DNA from: Macrosoma leucophasiata
Taxonomy: Eukaryota; Arthropoda; Insecta; Lepidoptera; Hedylidae
Reading direction: 5' to 3'
Assembly (NCBI GenBank): GCA_036365455.1
Contig: JAWQUS010000017.1
Span: forward strand, 4,278,001 to 4,342,000
DNA: 64,000 nucleotides
Each line of letters opens with the position of its first letter. Position 1 is the first letter of the stretch. Of this stretch, positions 1-10,728 are shown piece after piece. The notes beneath the pieces are model-generated. The model was not told where the DNA came from and did not search any database. It saw only the letters and a program-made list of their open reading frames with translations. Position numbers and translations under genes: made by a program.

Positions 1-68
1 TCAATGTGAACTGCATGCTTGTTTGCCACTTACATTACATAAAAATATATATATATATATATATATAA
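1..68 (+). repeat. 3' end of an S1 repeat followed by an (AT)n run
   Basis: The window opens inside the terminal part of an S1 copy (GTGAACTGCATGCTTGTTTG, then CCACTT and a short A run). It runs into an (AT)n microsatellite at about 48-68. The rest of this copy lies outside the window. Confidence 0.75.
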
Positions 69-344
69 GCTCATTGGCTGAACCTATCTTATTACCTAAT
101 TTTACGTCCTCTAGGGACGCTGTTATAATTTAATAATGTGTAAACAATATGAAATATTCTTCAATAATGAATGATACTAAGACCAAATACCACTAAACAT
201 GATCTCCATATTATATTGTTTATAATGTCAAACATCGATACTGTAAACAATTATCTCGTCCGTGCCGTGCGGAGCATATTAGCATGTTGTGTGCCAAGCG
301 ATAAAAGGACATCAAGTTTAATTTGTTTTAATTTTTATTTGAAT

Positions 345-462
345 ATGGAGACAGAGAGGGGTATCCCTTACGGGGTAGGCCAAGAGTGTGAAGCGTCAGA
401 TATCCCATTTCTTATAAACCTCCCGTGCTTCTTCTACATTCATCATTCGCTCCATCCATAAG
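345..462 (-). mobile_element. LINE 3' fragment, reverse transcriptase C-terminus
   Basis: On the minus strand this matches the longer copy at 41531-42060: the IWRSTLSAYP-like end of a lepidopteran endonuclease/reverse-transcriptase ORF. It is heavily mutated, and only the last ~110 bases can be recognised. Confidence 0.6.
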
Positions 463-626
463 TCTCTTGACCCCTACTTCCCTTATATCTACATAAAAAC
501 AGAAATATCAGTGTGGACTAACTCTCCTCCCAGGGCCTAAAATCTTCGACTTCTGCTGGTGCTATACAACTCTAGTGTCAGTGTTTGTAACCAAGGCCTC
601 TACACTTGACTGATTTTTATGTATAA

Positions 627-897
627 CTAGCTTCCGCCCGCGTCTTCGTCCGCGGTGAATAGTTTGGGCTAACTTTAACTGTTTACGCAGCGCACGTAGC
701 GGAAGCTCTCAAAAGGAAAAAATCTCCCTATTTTGAAACATTGTTCATAGGTGCTTTACTTCTATGATACTAGCTTATAGCCTGCCTTGATTAATGGACT
801 ATCTAACACTGAAATATTTTTTTTAATCGGACCAATAGTTCCTGAGATTAGCGTGTTCAAGCAAACGAATTCTTCAGCTTTATAATATTAGTACAGA
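627..897 (-). mobile_element. Helitron-like element, non-autonomous
   Basis: Read on the minus strand it starts TCTGTACTAATATTATAAAG and ends in a GC-rich hairpin segment (CGGACGAAGACGCGGGCGG) followed by CTAG. It is flanked by A and T as expected for Helitrons. The interior carries the usual AACGAATTC/GCGTGTTCAAGC block of lepidopteran Helitrons. There is no coding capacity. Confidence 0.75.
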
Positions 898-1448
898 TTT
901 TTTTTGTCAATGTATATTCGGTAGGACTTGTTATAAACTATTTTGTATATAGCTAAGGCGATGCGGAGATCGACGGGACCACTAGTAACGTCTAAATAAT
1001 ATCCGCTTCAATCTCATAACTTGTCACACATTGCAAACAAGGCGAAGGTATATTTTATTGTACAAACGGTTGTCACAAACTCCACGAATGGATTATTATC
1101 AGATGTAAATAATTAAATGATTCCCCCACGCTTGTTTACAAGAAGGAAATTGAATGGCTTAAATGAGGTTGCTTGTCGAGCCTAAAGTAAACAGAATCAT
1201 ATTTTCTAGTATAATACGTCCAAATATTTGAAGCTCTTTAGTCACGAAATTGATTGCACTTAAGTGGGGTTTTATTTTGAGGAAAAGAATATGCTAACCG
1301 CATAATCTGTTCTAAGTATAATATAAGAAAATTCTGCAGCCTATAAACATTACACATAGACTAACTGTCCCAAATGTGGCCGCTCCATCCGTTAAGTTAA
1401 CGCAGCGACTTGTATAGCCTTATGAAAAGTTCCCAAAACACTACTTAA
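898..1448. other. No recognised feature
   Basis: A+T-rich sequence with short ORFs only. I see no repeat family, splice-bounded coding segment or RNA gene here. Confidence 0.5.
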
Positions 1449-1548
1449 GTACGTATCTTCACACCAGGTTCCTAACGGGGTAGGCAGAGAGTGTAGAGCG
1501 CCAGATATCCCGGTCCTGACAAACCTCTCGTGCCTCATTTACTACTTT
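1449..1548 (-). mobile_element. LINE 3' fragment, reverse transcriptase C-terminus
   Basis: Same LINE tail as at 41531-42060. The stretch TTCCTAACGGGGTAGGCAGA to CCGGTCCTGACAAACCTC is well preserved, then the match is lost at 1540. Confidence 0.65.
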
Positions 1549-1791
1549 AGTCGTCTGCAAAAGACTTATAGGCCAATGATGATAGACCTGTGGAGGAACG
1601 GGATGTAGTGTTCTTCCGACGTAGGTTAAGGGAGGATTCTCAGACCGGGCGAGGTGATAGCTACCGGCAGATATGAAAACTTCTCAAGTGCTATTTAGCG
1701 AGTCATTTGTCACCGTTCAAACTTAACCAGTTGCTTTGCTATCTCTAAATAATGCAATGAATGTGAAGGAAAAACTTCACCGTCTGATGTA

Positions 1792-1867
1792 GACTTTGTT
1801 AGCTCAGTTGAGAGAGCATCTGAACTAGAGATCCCCGTAGTCGCGGGTTCAAGTCCCGCTTGAAATC
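1792..1867 (+). repeat. T-family tRNA-like unit, diverged
   Basis: A tRNA-like fold with A-box TAGCTCAGTTGAGAG and B-box CGGGTTCAAGTCCCG, followed by the family tail CAAATTTTTCTTTC. The 5' flank (AATGCAATGAATGTGAAGGA) matches the flank of the copies at 8923 and 51.9-52.6 kb. This shows it is a repeat copy and not an isolated tRNA gene. Confidence 0.65.
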
Positions 1868-1880
1868 AAATTTTTCTTTC

Positions 1881-2515
1881 AATTTTACTTTTTAAAAGTT
1901 TTACCTTTGGCGTAAGATCCTCTGTGTTCCACTAGATAGCGCCTTACAGTTATTTGTGGACGCTACAGACCTCTACTTATGTTGAACGCTTAATTTTAAT
2001 GCCTTATGGCCTAAAGGATTCTGATGTTATGTCTATGTGACTGTAACTCCAGAACCGTACATCAACATCTAACTGGAACTCTATAAAGCTAAGCTCTATT
2101 GTTTAGGGGTATCTAGATGAGAATATATATTTAATCCACAATGCCTACGTCCTTGAGTTCACTCACTGCATCTGTGCCTGTAAATTTTAAAATTATAATC
2201 TGACTTCAGTAGTAGTTTTATAGCTTTCAAGTTTTATTAAACGTGAAAAAATAACAATGAAGTTCCTCGGCATTACTAAATCTCTCGTCGGATATTCATT
2301 TATTTTTTGCAAATATTCGTACCGACTATTCGCCTCGTTTGTTAAAAACTTTTTTAATAAAGTTGCGCGATATCCGTTAACTTGCATTCGCATCCATATA
2401 TGCATCATAATGTATGTATGCATTTATACATGTCAGTATTATTGTAACACCTGTTTCACAAAAAAACGGCAATAAATAAAAAAATATACTTCTATACTTT
2501 TAAAAAAATCCAAAA
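1881..2515. other. No recognised feature
   Basis: A+T-rich. A weak trace of S1 (minus orientation) may be present near 2020-2095, too diverged to call. Nothing looks coding. Confidence 0.4.
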
Positions 2516-2519
2516 CCCA

Positions 2520-3010
2520 GAGAACCTTCCTGTTGGGACGGAAAAGGTAGGCGTATGCCGACTGTTGCCGCCTCGCCGCTCTGATCTTCCGCTTATTGAC
2601 TTGGCGGAGGGGGTGCTATCTTCCCACCTCCATTCCATCGCCTCATTTTATAACATCACGTGCTTGTAAATAAGTACTGCCTTCGTCGATCTCTCGCCAT
2701 CGAGCGAGACCAGCTGAGAGCGTGCCCCCCGGCCAGCGTGTCTCACGTGAGTCAAAATCGCACCGTTGGGATGTCGTAGTAAGCTCTCTTCTAGACAGGT
2801 TACACAGGGACCTAAAGAAGCAACCTTACTCCTAGAGATCCTGCTTAAGGCGGAAGGTGCCTTCATTGAGCCACTTACGTAGAATGGTCGTACCCACCAG
2901 CCGTTTCATGGTTTTTCGGAAAACGTCCTGACAAAATTCACTACTCCATCACTGGACTTTCACCAGGAACGGCGGTTCTGAGCTGTGCTTATACACAGCC
3001 GCTTTAAACA
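2520..3010. other. G+C-richer block of unknown origin
   Basis: About 490 bp are clearly richer in G+C than the flanks and start abruptly after a poly-A-like run. They hold overlapping short ORFs on both strands without a convincing protein family. It resembles the non-coding end of a retroelement inserted in the minus orientation (T-run on that side at 2500), but I cannot name the family. Confidence 0.35.
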
Positions 3011-3427
3011 AAAATTCCTGTCTGTTATTTTACTTCTAATTTCCAAAACATTTGGATTCATTTTGTCTTAACTTAAGAGAGAGTTAAGCAATTTTCTTGT
3101 TATATTCCTCGGAGACGGATAATAGCTTTATTATCACATTAAAAGCTACTAAGCTTCCAGCAGGCGGCGACTGCAAAATGGAATCCGCGGCGCATCTGCG
3201 AACGACAACAAAAGTATTGGATAGAAGATAACGGGCCGACAAACGAGGCTGCTATCGATTTTAAACTTGCTACCGTATGGCCTGCTTTTGTTCATGGCTC
3301 GTGGACAAGTTCTTATGGATATTATGTTTTTAAAACAAAGTTCCTCAAAGCGTCTTGCGGTAGGAGAGAATTGATGATGACGAAAAGGCGTAACGCGTTG
3401 ATTCAATACTTCTAATAAAGAGACAAA

Positions 3428-3530
3428 AATGGATAGCCTGGTGAATGGGTGAACCGGTCGACGGATGAATGGATGAACGGATAAACAGATGAACGAATTA
3501 ACGCATGAACAGATCAACGGATGGTGGATG
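3428..3530. repeat. Degenerate ~8-bp minisatellite
   Basis: Repeated GGATGAAC/GGATGAAT-type units (for example ATGAATGGATGAACGGATAA) run for about 100 bp with many substitutions. It is an old simple-sequence array with no sign of coding. Confidence 0.7.
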
Positions 3531-4787
3531 ATAATAGATCGATTGTAAAAACAAAAATAAATGTTTAGTGTTTATTATTTACTTTTTAATATATTTCGAA
3601 CATCATAAATGACGCCGGTATCCCAACGTCATCGAGACGGGACGACCCCATCGCCCATTAGTGAAGGAGAATTCTGCATTCAGTGCAGTCAACCGAACAA
3701 TGACGATCAAAACATTCTAATAGGCGGTAGTGAAACAAAATAGCGGTATGGGCAGCGTCTCGCGATAAAACTGCCGCCACTACGTTTGACACTCCTCGTG
3801 TGAAAAGTCGGGGTTTTTGGCGGGAACGCGGAAAAGAGCTGTGTCGCTGCGTGATATTATTATGGAAATTGTTGAATAGTCGCGTTTTTATGTGTAAAAA
3901 TGGTGGGATTTTATCATAAAGCTTTCGATAACGTTCACGGGTGTAAGAAAGTGATATTATGAAGTGAAAAGTGTTTTTTTCATGTTGCCTCCAAAACTTC
4001 GTAAAATCTCCAAGTAAAGTCCCCATCACTTTACTGGAGCCATCTCATCATATTCCACATGGAAGCATCCAATCATCGTCATCTTCCATATGGATATTCA
4101 TTATCATAAGAAATGAAGAAAACAATTTACTGAAGATTGGCTGTTAACGTCTTGCTTCCGTGGCCTTAAACAATTAAAAAAAAAACTCCTCGTGTCAAGC
4201 GTGGCGATTATGGCATACTCTCACCTAGTGACTCACAACACTACAGCAGCGTCTTTGGGAAGGCTGTAGTGATGATCCATTAACTGTGCTTGTGTTCCAC
4301 CATCATGACATATGAAATTTTATAAAAATATATCCATGATTTATCGTTACCATTATTTATCCACCATAAAAATGTAAACAAATCCAAACGAATTGGCGTC
4401 TCAAAATTTCACAACGTCCCCATAATGAAGACAGATACGCCATTAAATCGTAAAATAGTTACATTAAAACACAATTTTATTTCGAGAGTAAAGCGCATAA
4501 ATCTAGCGGGAATTAGTGGCGGTTTGGTATGATTCATTGTGAATCGTGGAATTTGTTTGGTACGTGTCGTAAGAGATTGTAGCGTAATGTTGGCAACATT
4601 GTGTGAACTATAAATCCTTTAGAGATGGGTTTCTGTTAATGGATTTTGATATCGATAATATTTAACAAATTTCGAGCATGATGATAGAAAATATGTCATG
4701 GTAACACCGAGTACAGTGATTTATGAGTATGTACACTAAACAGTACATTACAAATATGGCGACAATGACATGTATTAGCCATTATAA
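3531..4787. other. No recognised gene; possible leader-like segment
   Basis: Mostly unremarkable A+T-rich DNA. The part at 3660-4015 is less repetitive, contains a TCAGT initiator-like pentamer at about 3680 (CATTCAGTGCAGTC) and lacks known repeats, so it could be a promoter plus untranslated exon. No TATA box, donor site or ORF confirms this. Confidence 0.25.
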
Positions 4788-5457
4788 AGCCGGGGATACA
4801 CATGCCCGTAAATCGGAAAAGTAGCTGGCATAAAAGTTACTGGCATGTACGAGTAACTGGCTCACTGCGGATACATTTACAAGTAACTGTAACAAGTACT
4901 GGCATGCATACTGTGCCCTGGCATGCCAGTATTACCACCGCGTATACACAGGACAGTTCGTCAGAGAATTTTGTACCCACGCCAAGCATGGATCGAAGTG
5001 AATTAAACAAAATCGTGTTGTTATTAACAATTGAATGTGTAGCTAAATTAATCAGAGAAAGAATTAAAAAGAAAAAACGAAGACGGGTGTGGGTAAGAGA
5101 TTGGATTAGTAGAAGGGAAGATTTTGGAGCAAGTAGTTGTCTGCTTAAAGAAATGCGTCAAGAAGATCATGATGGTTACAAAAAACATTTGAGAATGCTC
5201 CCTACGGCCACAACGAGAGCGCTACTGGCATGCCCGTAGCTGTCGCGTCTGTTCACACGCGCCAGGCTAGCAGTCCCCCGCGTCCCCTCCTTCAACTGGC
5301 ATACAAGAAAATCAAATTTTGTGCCAGCTACTTGCAACTAGCTAGCTTCCAGTTACAGGCATGCCAGTTAGTGAATACACATGACTATAGCTGGCACATG
5401 CGAGGTGCTGGTATGCTAGTGTGCAAGTTACGGGCATGGGTACGGGTATCCCCGGCT
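4788..5457 (+). mobile_element. PIF/Harbinger-type transposon, internally deleted
   Basis: The element starts AGCCGGGGATACACATGCCC and ends GGGTACGGGTATCCCCGGCT. These form imperfect terminal inverted repeats, and TAA is duplicated at 4785-4787 and 5458-5460, the TWA target preference of this superfamily. An ORF segment from the ATG at 4988 to about 5205 encodes a HARBI1-like N-terminus (basic KKKKRRRVWVRDW, then GASSCLLKEM and YKKHLRM). The DDE catalytic region is missing, so the element cannot be autonomous. Both ends are rich in TGGCATG/CATGCCAG motifs that could serve as sub-terminal binding repeats. Confidence 0.85.
4988..5205 (+). pseudogene. Harbinger transposase N-terminal remnant
   Basis: About 72 residues resemble the N-terminus of nuclease HARBI1-like transposases: a helical lead, a basic stretch, the WVRDWISRR motif and an LLKEM-DxxxYKKHLRM helix. 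After the LRM position the frame runs into unrelated terminal sequence. There is no nuclease domain, so this is a relic and not a host gene. Confidence 0.75.
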
Positions 5458-5527
5458 TAACACGCTAACTGCAAACATCTGAACTGTTGTAGAGTTGCCG
5501 AATTTTCGGCATTAATTATGTACAGTA

Positions 5528-5790
5528 GCTATGCAGGTATCTTCACCCCTCCCTTACAGGGTAGGCAGAGAGTGGATCGCTAGATAATCCGGTCTTGACA
5601 CACCGCCCGTGCTTATTCTACATTCATCATTCTCTTCATACAAGCAGGCCAGTTGATCCTCGCCCCACCCTCAGACAGTACTCGACCTATTTGGTCATGG
5701 TACACTTACCATGACCAATATGACCATATAGAGAAGAGGCCCAGGAAGACCATGACTGACTAGTCTTGGTCTTCCTGCGTTAACCATCCT
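5528..5790 (-). mobile_element. LINE 3' fragment, reverse transcriptase C-terminus
   Basis: Minus-strand match to the 41531-42060 LINE tail, including the segment for RPRL-YHDQIG and the CCTACCC end. A small local duplication of the GGTCATGGTA/CCATGACC block is visible at 5692-5725. Confidence 0.65.
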
Positions 5791-6692
5791 CATTGGCATT
5801 ATTATTATTTAATGTTATTAAATCGTCAAGGCCCGCGAGACCGCCGAATGCACAATTTAAATCAATTGTCATATTTTTCTCGCGAGCTGACGGGTTAAAA
5901 TATCGATACGATTTGTCGAAAATCGGGACTGTAAAAATAGATTAATTCACGTAATGATGTTCATGTAAAATCTAGTAGTAATAATGTAAAGTCATTAATA
6001 AAATGAGTTACGAAATTTCTGAGTAACACGTTCATTCGATGCTTGACACCCTCTGCCTACCCTAATGATTAAACATAATTAGAAGTTATGGGAAAAATAA
6101 TTACATTACTTAATTCAAGGTTTATTAACGTTCGCGTGAATTATTTAATTTTGTTTTCCCTTGGCCCATCCTTGGGGATGAATTTCCATCGAAATATAAG
6201 GGCTGTTTTGGACGATAAACTAGCAAAAGTTTTGTGTGTTTATTTTTTAATGAAATTACAGTAGGTAATTGGAATGATCAGAGAGAGTGCGTTTAGGCGC
6301 AAAACACGTATTATTATTTTTGCGGGAAGTAAAATAACTTTTGAAATACGGCTGTATAAGAATCGTTTTTGAAAAAAACCTATCGTCCCTAGTTCGTTTT
6401 TACACTAGTTCACGGTTGAGATGCGGTTAAAAGTTTGCTAGTTTAAAACTTGTGGCCACAACTAGGCTACGCTCAGAGTATGGACTCAAAAACTGAATTC
6501 GAAAATTTATTGATTAAATGACACTCAGCTTTCATTTTTTTGTGATTGCTTATTTGATTTGTAAGGTGAATAAAATGGCTTACAACTTGGCTTAGCTACA
6601 CATCTTCAAAAAAGACGATGCTTCAAGGTACAGGTACATTGTGTTCCTGATGTTCAAATTTTAAGCCTGCATTTGAATTTAATTGATTAAAA
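5791..6692. other. No recognised gene; one short dispersed block
   Basis: 5826-5902 (GCGAGACCGCCGAATGCACA and onward to GCTGACGGGTTAA) recurs at about 14955-15045, so it is part of an unnamed repeat. The rest is A+T-rich without recognisable content. Confidence 0.45.
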
Positions 6693-7056
6693 TGGTTCAT
6701 GACAAACAAGCATGCAGTTCGCATGGATGTTAAGTGACGACTACAGCTTATAGACTCACATTTCTATCACAAGTATTATTATGCCCAAAAGAAAGTTCCA
6801 AATACTTTTAAAACTTTGTACCACTATGTAACAGAAAATATCATTTTTTATTTTTTTATAGACATCAACACAAAAACCAGAGGTCTAATTGTAGATAGGT
6901 TGAGACCTTAGTTGTTATGTCCCTGTGATAGTTATTACGGAGCCATAGATTACCATCTAACCGGAACACTATAGTGGATGGATGGATGGATGGAGCAGAT
7001 GGATTAGGTAATGCGGTGGTCCTTTCCCTAAGCTGGAACTCTTTCCTAAACCAGTA
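6693..7056 (-). repeat. S1 repeat, interrupted and diverged
   Basis: Three minus-oriented pieces in order: AACAAGCATGCAGTTCGCAT (from 6703), the CAGAGGTCTAATTGTAGAT to CATCTAACCGGAACAC block (6876-6970), and TAGGTAATGCGGTGGTCC (7006-7023). About 85 bp of foreign sequence and a (GGAT)n run at 6974-6995 break it up. Confidence 0.65.
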
Positions 7057-7066
7057 CAAGTCTAAC

Positions 7067-7222
7067 TAATTTCCTAGTATAATTAATATTTAAAATTTTA
7101 TCGAAATATTTTGTATAAAATCTGCCATCCCTATTTCTGGTATCTAATTTCCTAGTATAATTAAGATTTAAAATTTTATCGAAATATTTTGTATAAAATC
7201 TGCCATCCCTATTTCTGGTATC
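7067..7222. repeat. Tandem duplication, 2 x 78 bp
   Basis: 7067-7144 and 7145-7222 are identical apart from one substitution (AATTAATATTT versus AATTAAGATTT). The near-identity points to a recent local duplication or an assembly duplicate. It is not part of a dispersed family I can see. Confidence 0.9.
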
Positions 7223-7742
7223 TAAATTGGTTCACGGTTGAGTCGCACCTTAAACTTTGCGAGCTAGTTCGCGAAGCTCGATTGTGCACACAGCTTTATA
7301 GATTACTGTTCAGGCAGCACGATGGTTAGAGCAATTTGTGTGACTCTGTGTTTATCTAGATCATTTTTGATCTTTAGGGAACAAGGAAATTCACGTTGTT
7401 TTAATAAAATTAAGTAGGAGATTTCTAGTCTACGAAATAGGCAGTGTAACGTACAGTCGGACGTGAGAGATTGAGAGAATAGTAAAGATAAGTAGTACAG
7501 ATATACAATTTTCAGCGCTAAATAGATATACGAGTATAAGAAGGGGTGAAGATAGTAGATATAATAATCGTAACACGCGTCCGGATTTGGTACGGAGCGG
7601 ACAGCGGATTGGGTACGCTCCGAACTAAATCTGGCCGTTTGTAGAGGAGTCCGGCGGAAGGAATTATTATTGATCAAGTCTCTCGCGCGGGTGTGGTCGG
7701 CGGATTTGGTCCGCCGGACTCAATGCGGTCGTGTGTTACTAC

Positions 7743-7804
7743 TATAAAAGGGCGTGTATGTTACTAGAATTACATGAATGTGAAGGGTACCAAGCAGTTC
7801 ATAG
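7743..7804 (+). promoter_or_regulatory. Candidate TATA-box promoter with a short first exon
   Basis: A canonical TATAAAAG at 7743-7750 is followed about 30 bp later by a possible start region and, at 7804, by a consensus 5' splice site (ATAG|GTAAGT). The ATG at 7774 lies too close to the TATA box to be a normal start codon, so the segment would be a short non-coding first exon. Upstream, three related palindromic motifs (CGGATTTGGTACGGAGCGG, GCGGATTGGGTACGCTCCG, GCGGATTTGGTCCGCCGG) lie at 7581-7713. It could equally be a decayed LTR promoter; no downstream exon was identified. Confidence 0.3.
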
Positions 7805-7885
7805 GTAAGTCTTCTTCCACAGCGTTGGTAATTAAAACGTCACCTATATATTTTGATATGGACAATGTAGGTACTACATAACATT

Positions 7886-8175
7886 TATGTATGTATCTTC
7901 ACGCCAAGTTGCTTACGGAGTAGATAGAGAGCATGAGCATCAAATATCCTTACTAGTATTCTTATTATATAATAGTTCTTACATACCTCTCGAGTCTCTT
8001 CAAATTTATAGCAACCGAATTACATAAAACGTCGGCTGTTCATGTTGTGATCTACGGCTCCATAATTTCAGGCATAGAGGCAAAATGTCTATAAAAATGG
8101 GAAAACATCCGTGGTATGTATTTATCTTCACGCCAAATCCCTCAGAGAGTGTGGAGCGGCAGATCCGTGGTCTTA
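7886..8175 (-). mobile_element. Two short LINE-tail traces
   Basis: 7889-7955 and 8112-8172 both show the TATCTTCACGCCAA start of the LINE tail described at 41531, each decaying after 50-70 bp. They are too short for more detail. Confidence 0.45.
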
Positions 8176-8395
8176 ATTAGTGATACAATAATACATAGTA
8201 GTTTTGACGAAACGCTCTTTACAGAATGCATCTCTTACCGATAGAAGAGATAAGACTTAAGCGACAGAATACTAGACACGGTCTAGGTAGCTGAATATAC
8301 GTAGTGGAAGTAGCTTTTGCTTAATCGAAATAGCACTTTATTGTCACACAGCAAGAATAGAAATTTATTTAAACGTCTTACAACGAAGTTAAACA

Positions 8396-8574
8396 TCCTT
8401 ACTAATATTATAAATGCGAAAGTAACTCTGTCTTTCTGTCTGTCTGTTATCTTTTCACGTCCAAACGACTGAACCGATTTAAATGAAATTTGGTACAGAG
8501 ATAGAGCTGACTTTGAGAAAGAACATATGCTACTTAGTTATTTATAAAACGACATCCACGCGGGCAACAGCTAG
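8396..8574 (+). mobile_element. Helitron-like element, non-autonomous (179 bp)
   Basis: Starts TCCTTACTAATATTATAAAT and ends GCGGGCAACAGCTAG, bounded by A and T. It shares its body (CCAAACGACTGAACCGATTT, TTTGGTACAGAGATAGA) with the elements at 27995-28173 and 61154-63454. The 3' hairpin is shortened: the GCGAAGCC part has been lost. Confidence 0.85.
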
Positions 8575-8922
8575 TCTGTATATATGGCAGAAGTTTATAA
8601 CTCGGGAAAAAGATTTAAAAATTGAATCCGACTGGAATACTTTTGATAGGGAATCTTGTCGTAAATGAGGCGTCATTTAATATCAAATGTATCCTACATA
8701 AACCCATTAAATACGCCATAAATAACAGTTAGGACAGTTAATTAATGTATAATTCCTCGCTGTGGGCCAATCGCCAATAAAATACCTACAGCATGTGAAA
8801 AGTTAATCCGTTTATTACTCAACGTGAAGCGTGAAAAATAGACATCAAAATAGATATTACTACAAAAATACCATAAGGCAATGCAATAAATGTGTGATGG
8901 AAAGATTTGACAAATCGGGCAG

Positions 8923-8997
8923 GACTTCGATAGCTCAGTTGGAAGAGCGGCTGGACTAGATTCCCAGTGGCGGCGAGTTCGAGTCTCGCCTGAAGTC
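8923..8997 (+). repeat. T-family tRNA-like unit, forward
   Basis: Acceptor-like ends GACTTCG/TGAAGTC pair almost fully. A-box is TAGCTCAGTTGG and T-arm GCGAGTTCGAGTCTCGC. It is preceded by the family 5' flank (GGAAAGATTTGACAAATCGG) and followed by CAAATTTTTCTTTTC. It faces the reverse copy at 9124-9197 across a 126-bp A+T-rich spacer. Confidence 0.75.
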
Positions 8998-9123
8998 AAA
9001 TTTTTCTTTTCCTTTTTCTCTAAAATTCTACAAACGTATTATATTACACTGTAATAATTATTTTTCGCAATTACACATGCAAGTGAGCTTTAAAAATTAA
9101 AGAAAAAACGGAAAGAAAAATTT

Positions 9124-9197
9124 GACTTCGGGCAGGAATCGAACCTGCGACCTCAGGATATCTAGTCCAGCCGCTTTACCACTAAGCTACCGAAATC
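9124..9197 (-). repeat. T-family tRNA-like unit, reverse, second subfamily
   Basis: On the minus strand: GATTTCGGTAGCTTAGTGG, then a GCAGGTTCGATTCCTGC T-arm and CCCGAAGTC. Its 5' flank (9198-9265) is shared with the copy at 22367-22439, defining a subfamily distinct from the one at 8923. The pair is convergent (3' ends facing). Confidence 0.75.
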
Positions 9198-9308
9198 CCA
9201 TACCGATGCGACAAATTTTGCTTTCCGTTTTTGATTTTTAACCGATTTTAGGGTCGGTGAATACATATTATACTGCGAAAAAAATTTGAACTCCATAGGG
9301 ATATATTT

Positions 9309-9606
9309 TACTGGTGGTAGAGTTCCAGTGTAGGAGCTCGAGGGCGTAGGCACCACCGCATTACCTAACCTATCTGCCGCTAAATTGTAGTGTTCAGCAC
9401 TATCGTGTTCCAGTTAGGTGGTAATGTATGGCTCCGTAATAACTATCACAGCGACAGAACACCTGTAAGGTGTCAGGGGTGGCAACGCATCTGCATTTTG
9501 ACCTCTGGTATTTGTATAGGTATCTAGTCTAGACTAGACTGCAGTAATCATTTAACATCCATGTGAAGTAAAAGCTTGTTTGCCACCTTTGTAACATATA
9601 AAAATA
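9309..9606 (+). repeat. S1 repeat, near full length
   Basis: S1 reads TACTGGTGGTAGAGCTCCAG at its start. It then runs through TGTTCAGCACTATCGTGTTC and GTGGCAACGCATCTGCATTT, and ends CATGCTTGTTTGCCAC plus an A-rich tail. The A-tail and the lack of terminal inverted repeats suggest a retroposed element (SINE, or 3' end of a LINE). No tRNA-like head is evident. This copy is complete but diverged by many substitutions. Confidence 0.8.
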
Positions 9607-10469
9607 TAATGAGCAGCTTATTATGATATATTGTCTGTTGATATTTAATTCTTATAATGGCCGCGGCGCCTATCCGTCTGTAGCGTAGACAGAGAGACTA
9701 TTATTTATATATACTTATAATTAAACTGTAATTGGACTGCCTGTACATAGAATATTGAGGCAGTAGATGCCAACATGGTTTTAAGTGAAAACTTTTTTAG
9801 CGGCTCGTCGATATGTTTGTACGCGCAATAGGCGCATCACATAAAAACTGCTGCGTGATATAAGAAGCGGTTTTTATAGTTATTACGAGTAATTAAGGTC
9901 TAACTTAAACATTGGAGAATATTTCATCCTTATGCGCCGCATAGAACCTAAAAAATAAACAATACATTGTGTCCGGGCGAAGCCGGGGCGGGTCGTTAGT
10001 AAATAAAAACAAAACTAAGATGAGGGATGCGAAGTAGGCGTGGTCTATGTCATTGCAATATCTTGTTTATTTATAAGATCAGTTTTTTATCGGTTAAATC
10101 TTATTTAGTAAAAGGCCTTTTGAGCTGTGTCGAATAACTTTGATTCTATCACTACCCAAACATGAGTGATCGGATCGAGTCCTGAATCATTTAAATATTC
10201 GTTCACTTGGGTGCTTGTAATCGTAAAGACAATTGAACTATTCAACGAATACTACTAAATACTTTAGCTCGTTTACCAATACTGGATGTAACGACAGCAC
10301 TGAACACTACAACTTAATAGGAGATAGATTAAGATTGGGGATACCGAGAGACAATCGACGAACGAGATCGACGAACGACGATCTGTATAGCCCCAACGCC
10401 AGAGCTCGAAGAAAGAGCGCTAAGACAAAAAATACTAAGACGTCTTTTTTATTTTGCGGTGTTGGCAAA
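9607..10469. other. Mostly unrecognised; Helitron 3' end at 9965-9999
   Basis: The only recognisable feature is a Helitron-type 3' terminus at 9970-9999 (GGGCGAAGCCGGGGCGGGTC, then GTTAG, with the usual CTAG mutated to TTAG). Its 5' end was not found. The remaining sequence is A+T-rich without gene signals. Confidence 0.45.
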
Positions 10470-10728
10470 CCAGCATGCACTAAACATTGATGGTAGTTGA
10501 ATGCCTATAGACATATATACAAAATCCAGAGGTCAAATCCAGATGCGTCGCCACCCCTGAGACCTTCGTTAGGTATTATATCTCTGTGATAGTTTTTACG
10601 CGACCATACATCACCATCGCGGTCATCAGCGATAGTGCTGAACACTACCATTTGGCGGCAGATAGATTATGTAAAGCGGTGGTGCCTACGCCCTCGAGTC
10701 TCTACGTTGGGACTCTACACCACCAGTA
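10470..10728 (-). repeat. S1 repeat
   Basis: Minus-oriented copy lacking a clean A-tail end. The central block (CAGATGCGTCGCCACCCCTG) and the 5' end (CTCTACACCACCAGTA) are clear. Confidence 0.7.

Noticed and set aside
7303..7677. 124-residue minus ORF as a gene
   Set aside because: Low-complexity Tyr/Leu/Ser-rich translation of A+T-rich DNA, no domain and no conserved context.
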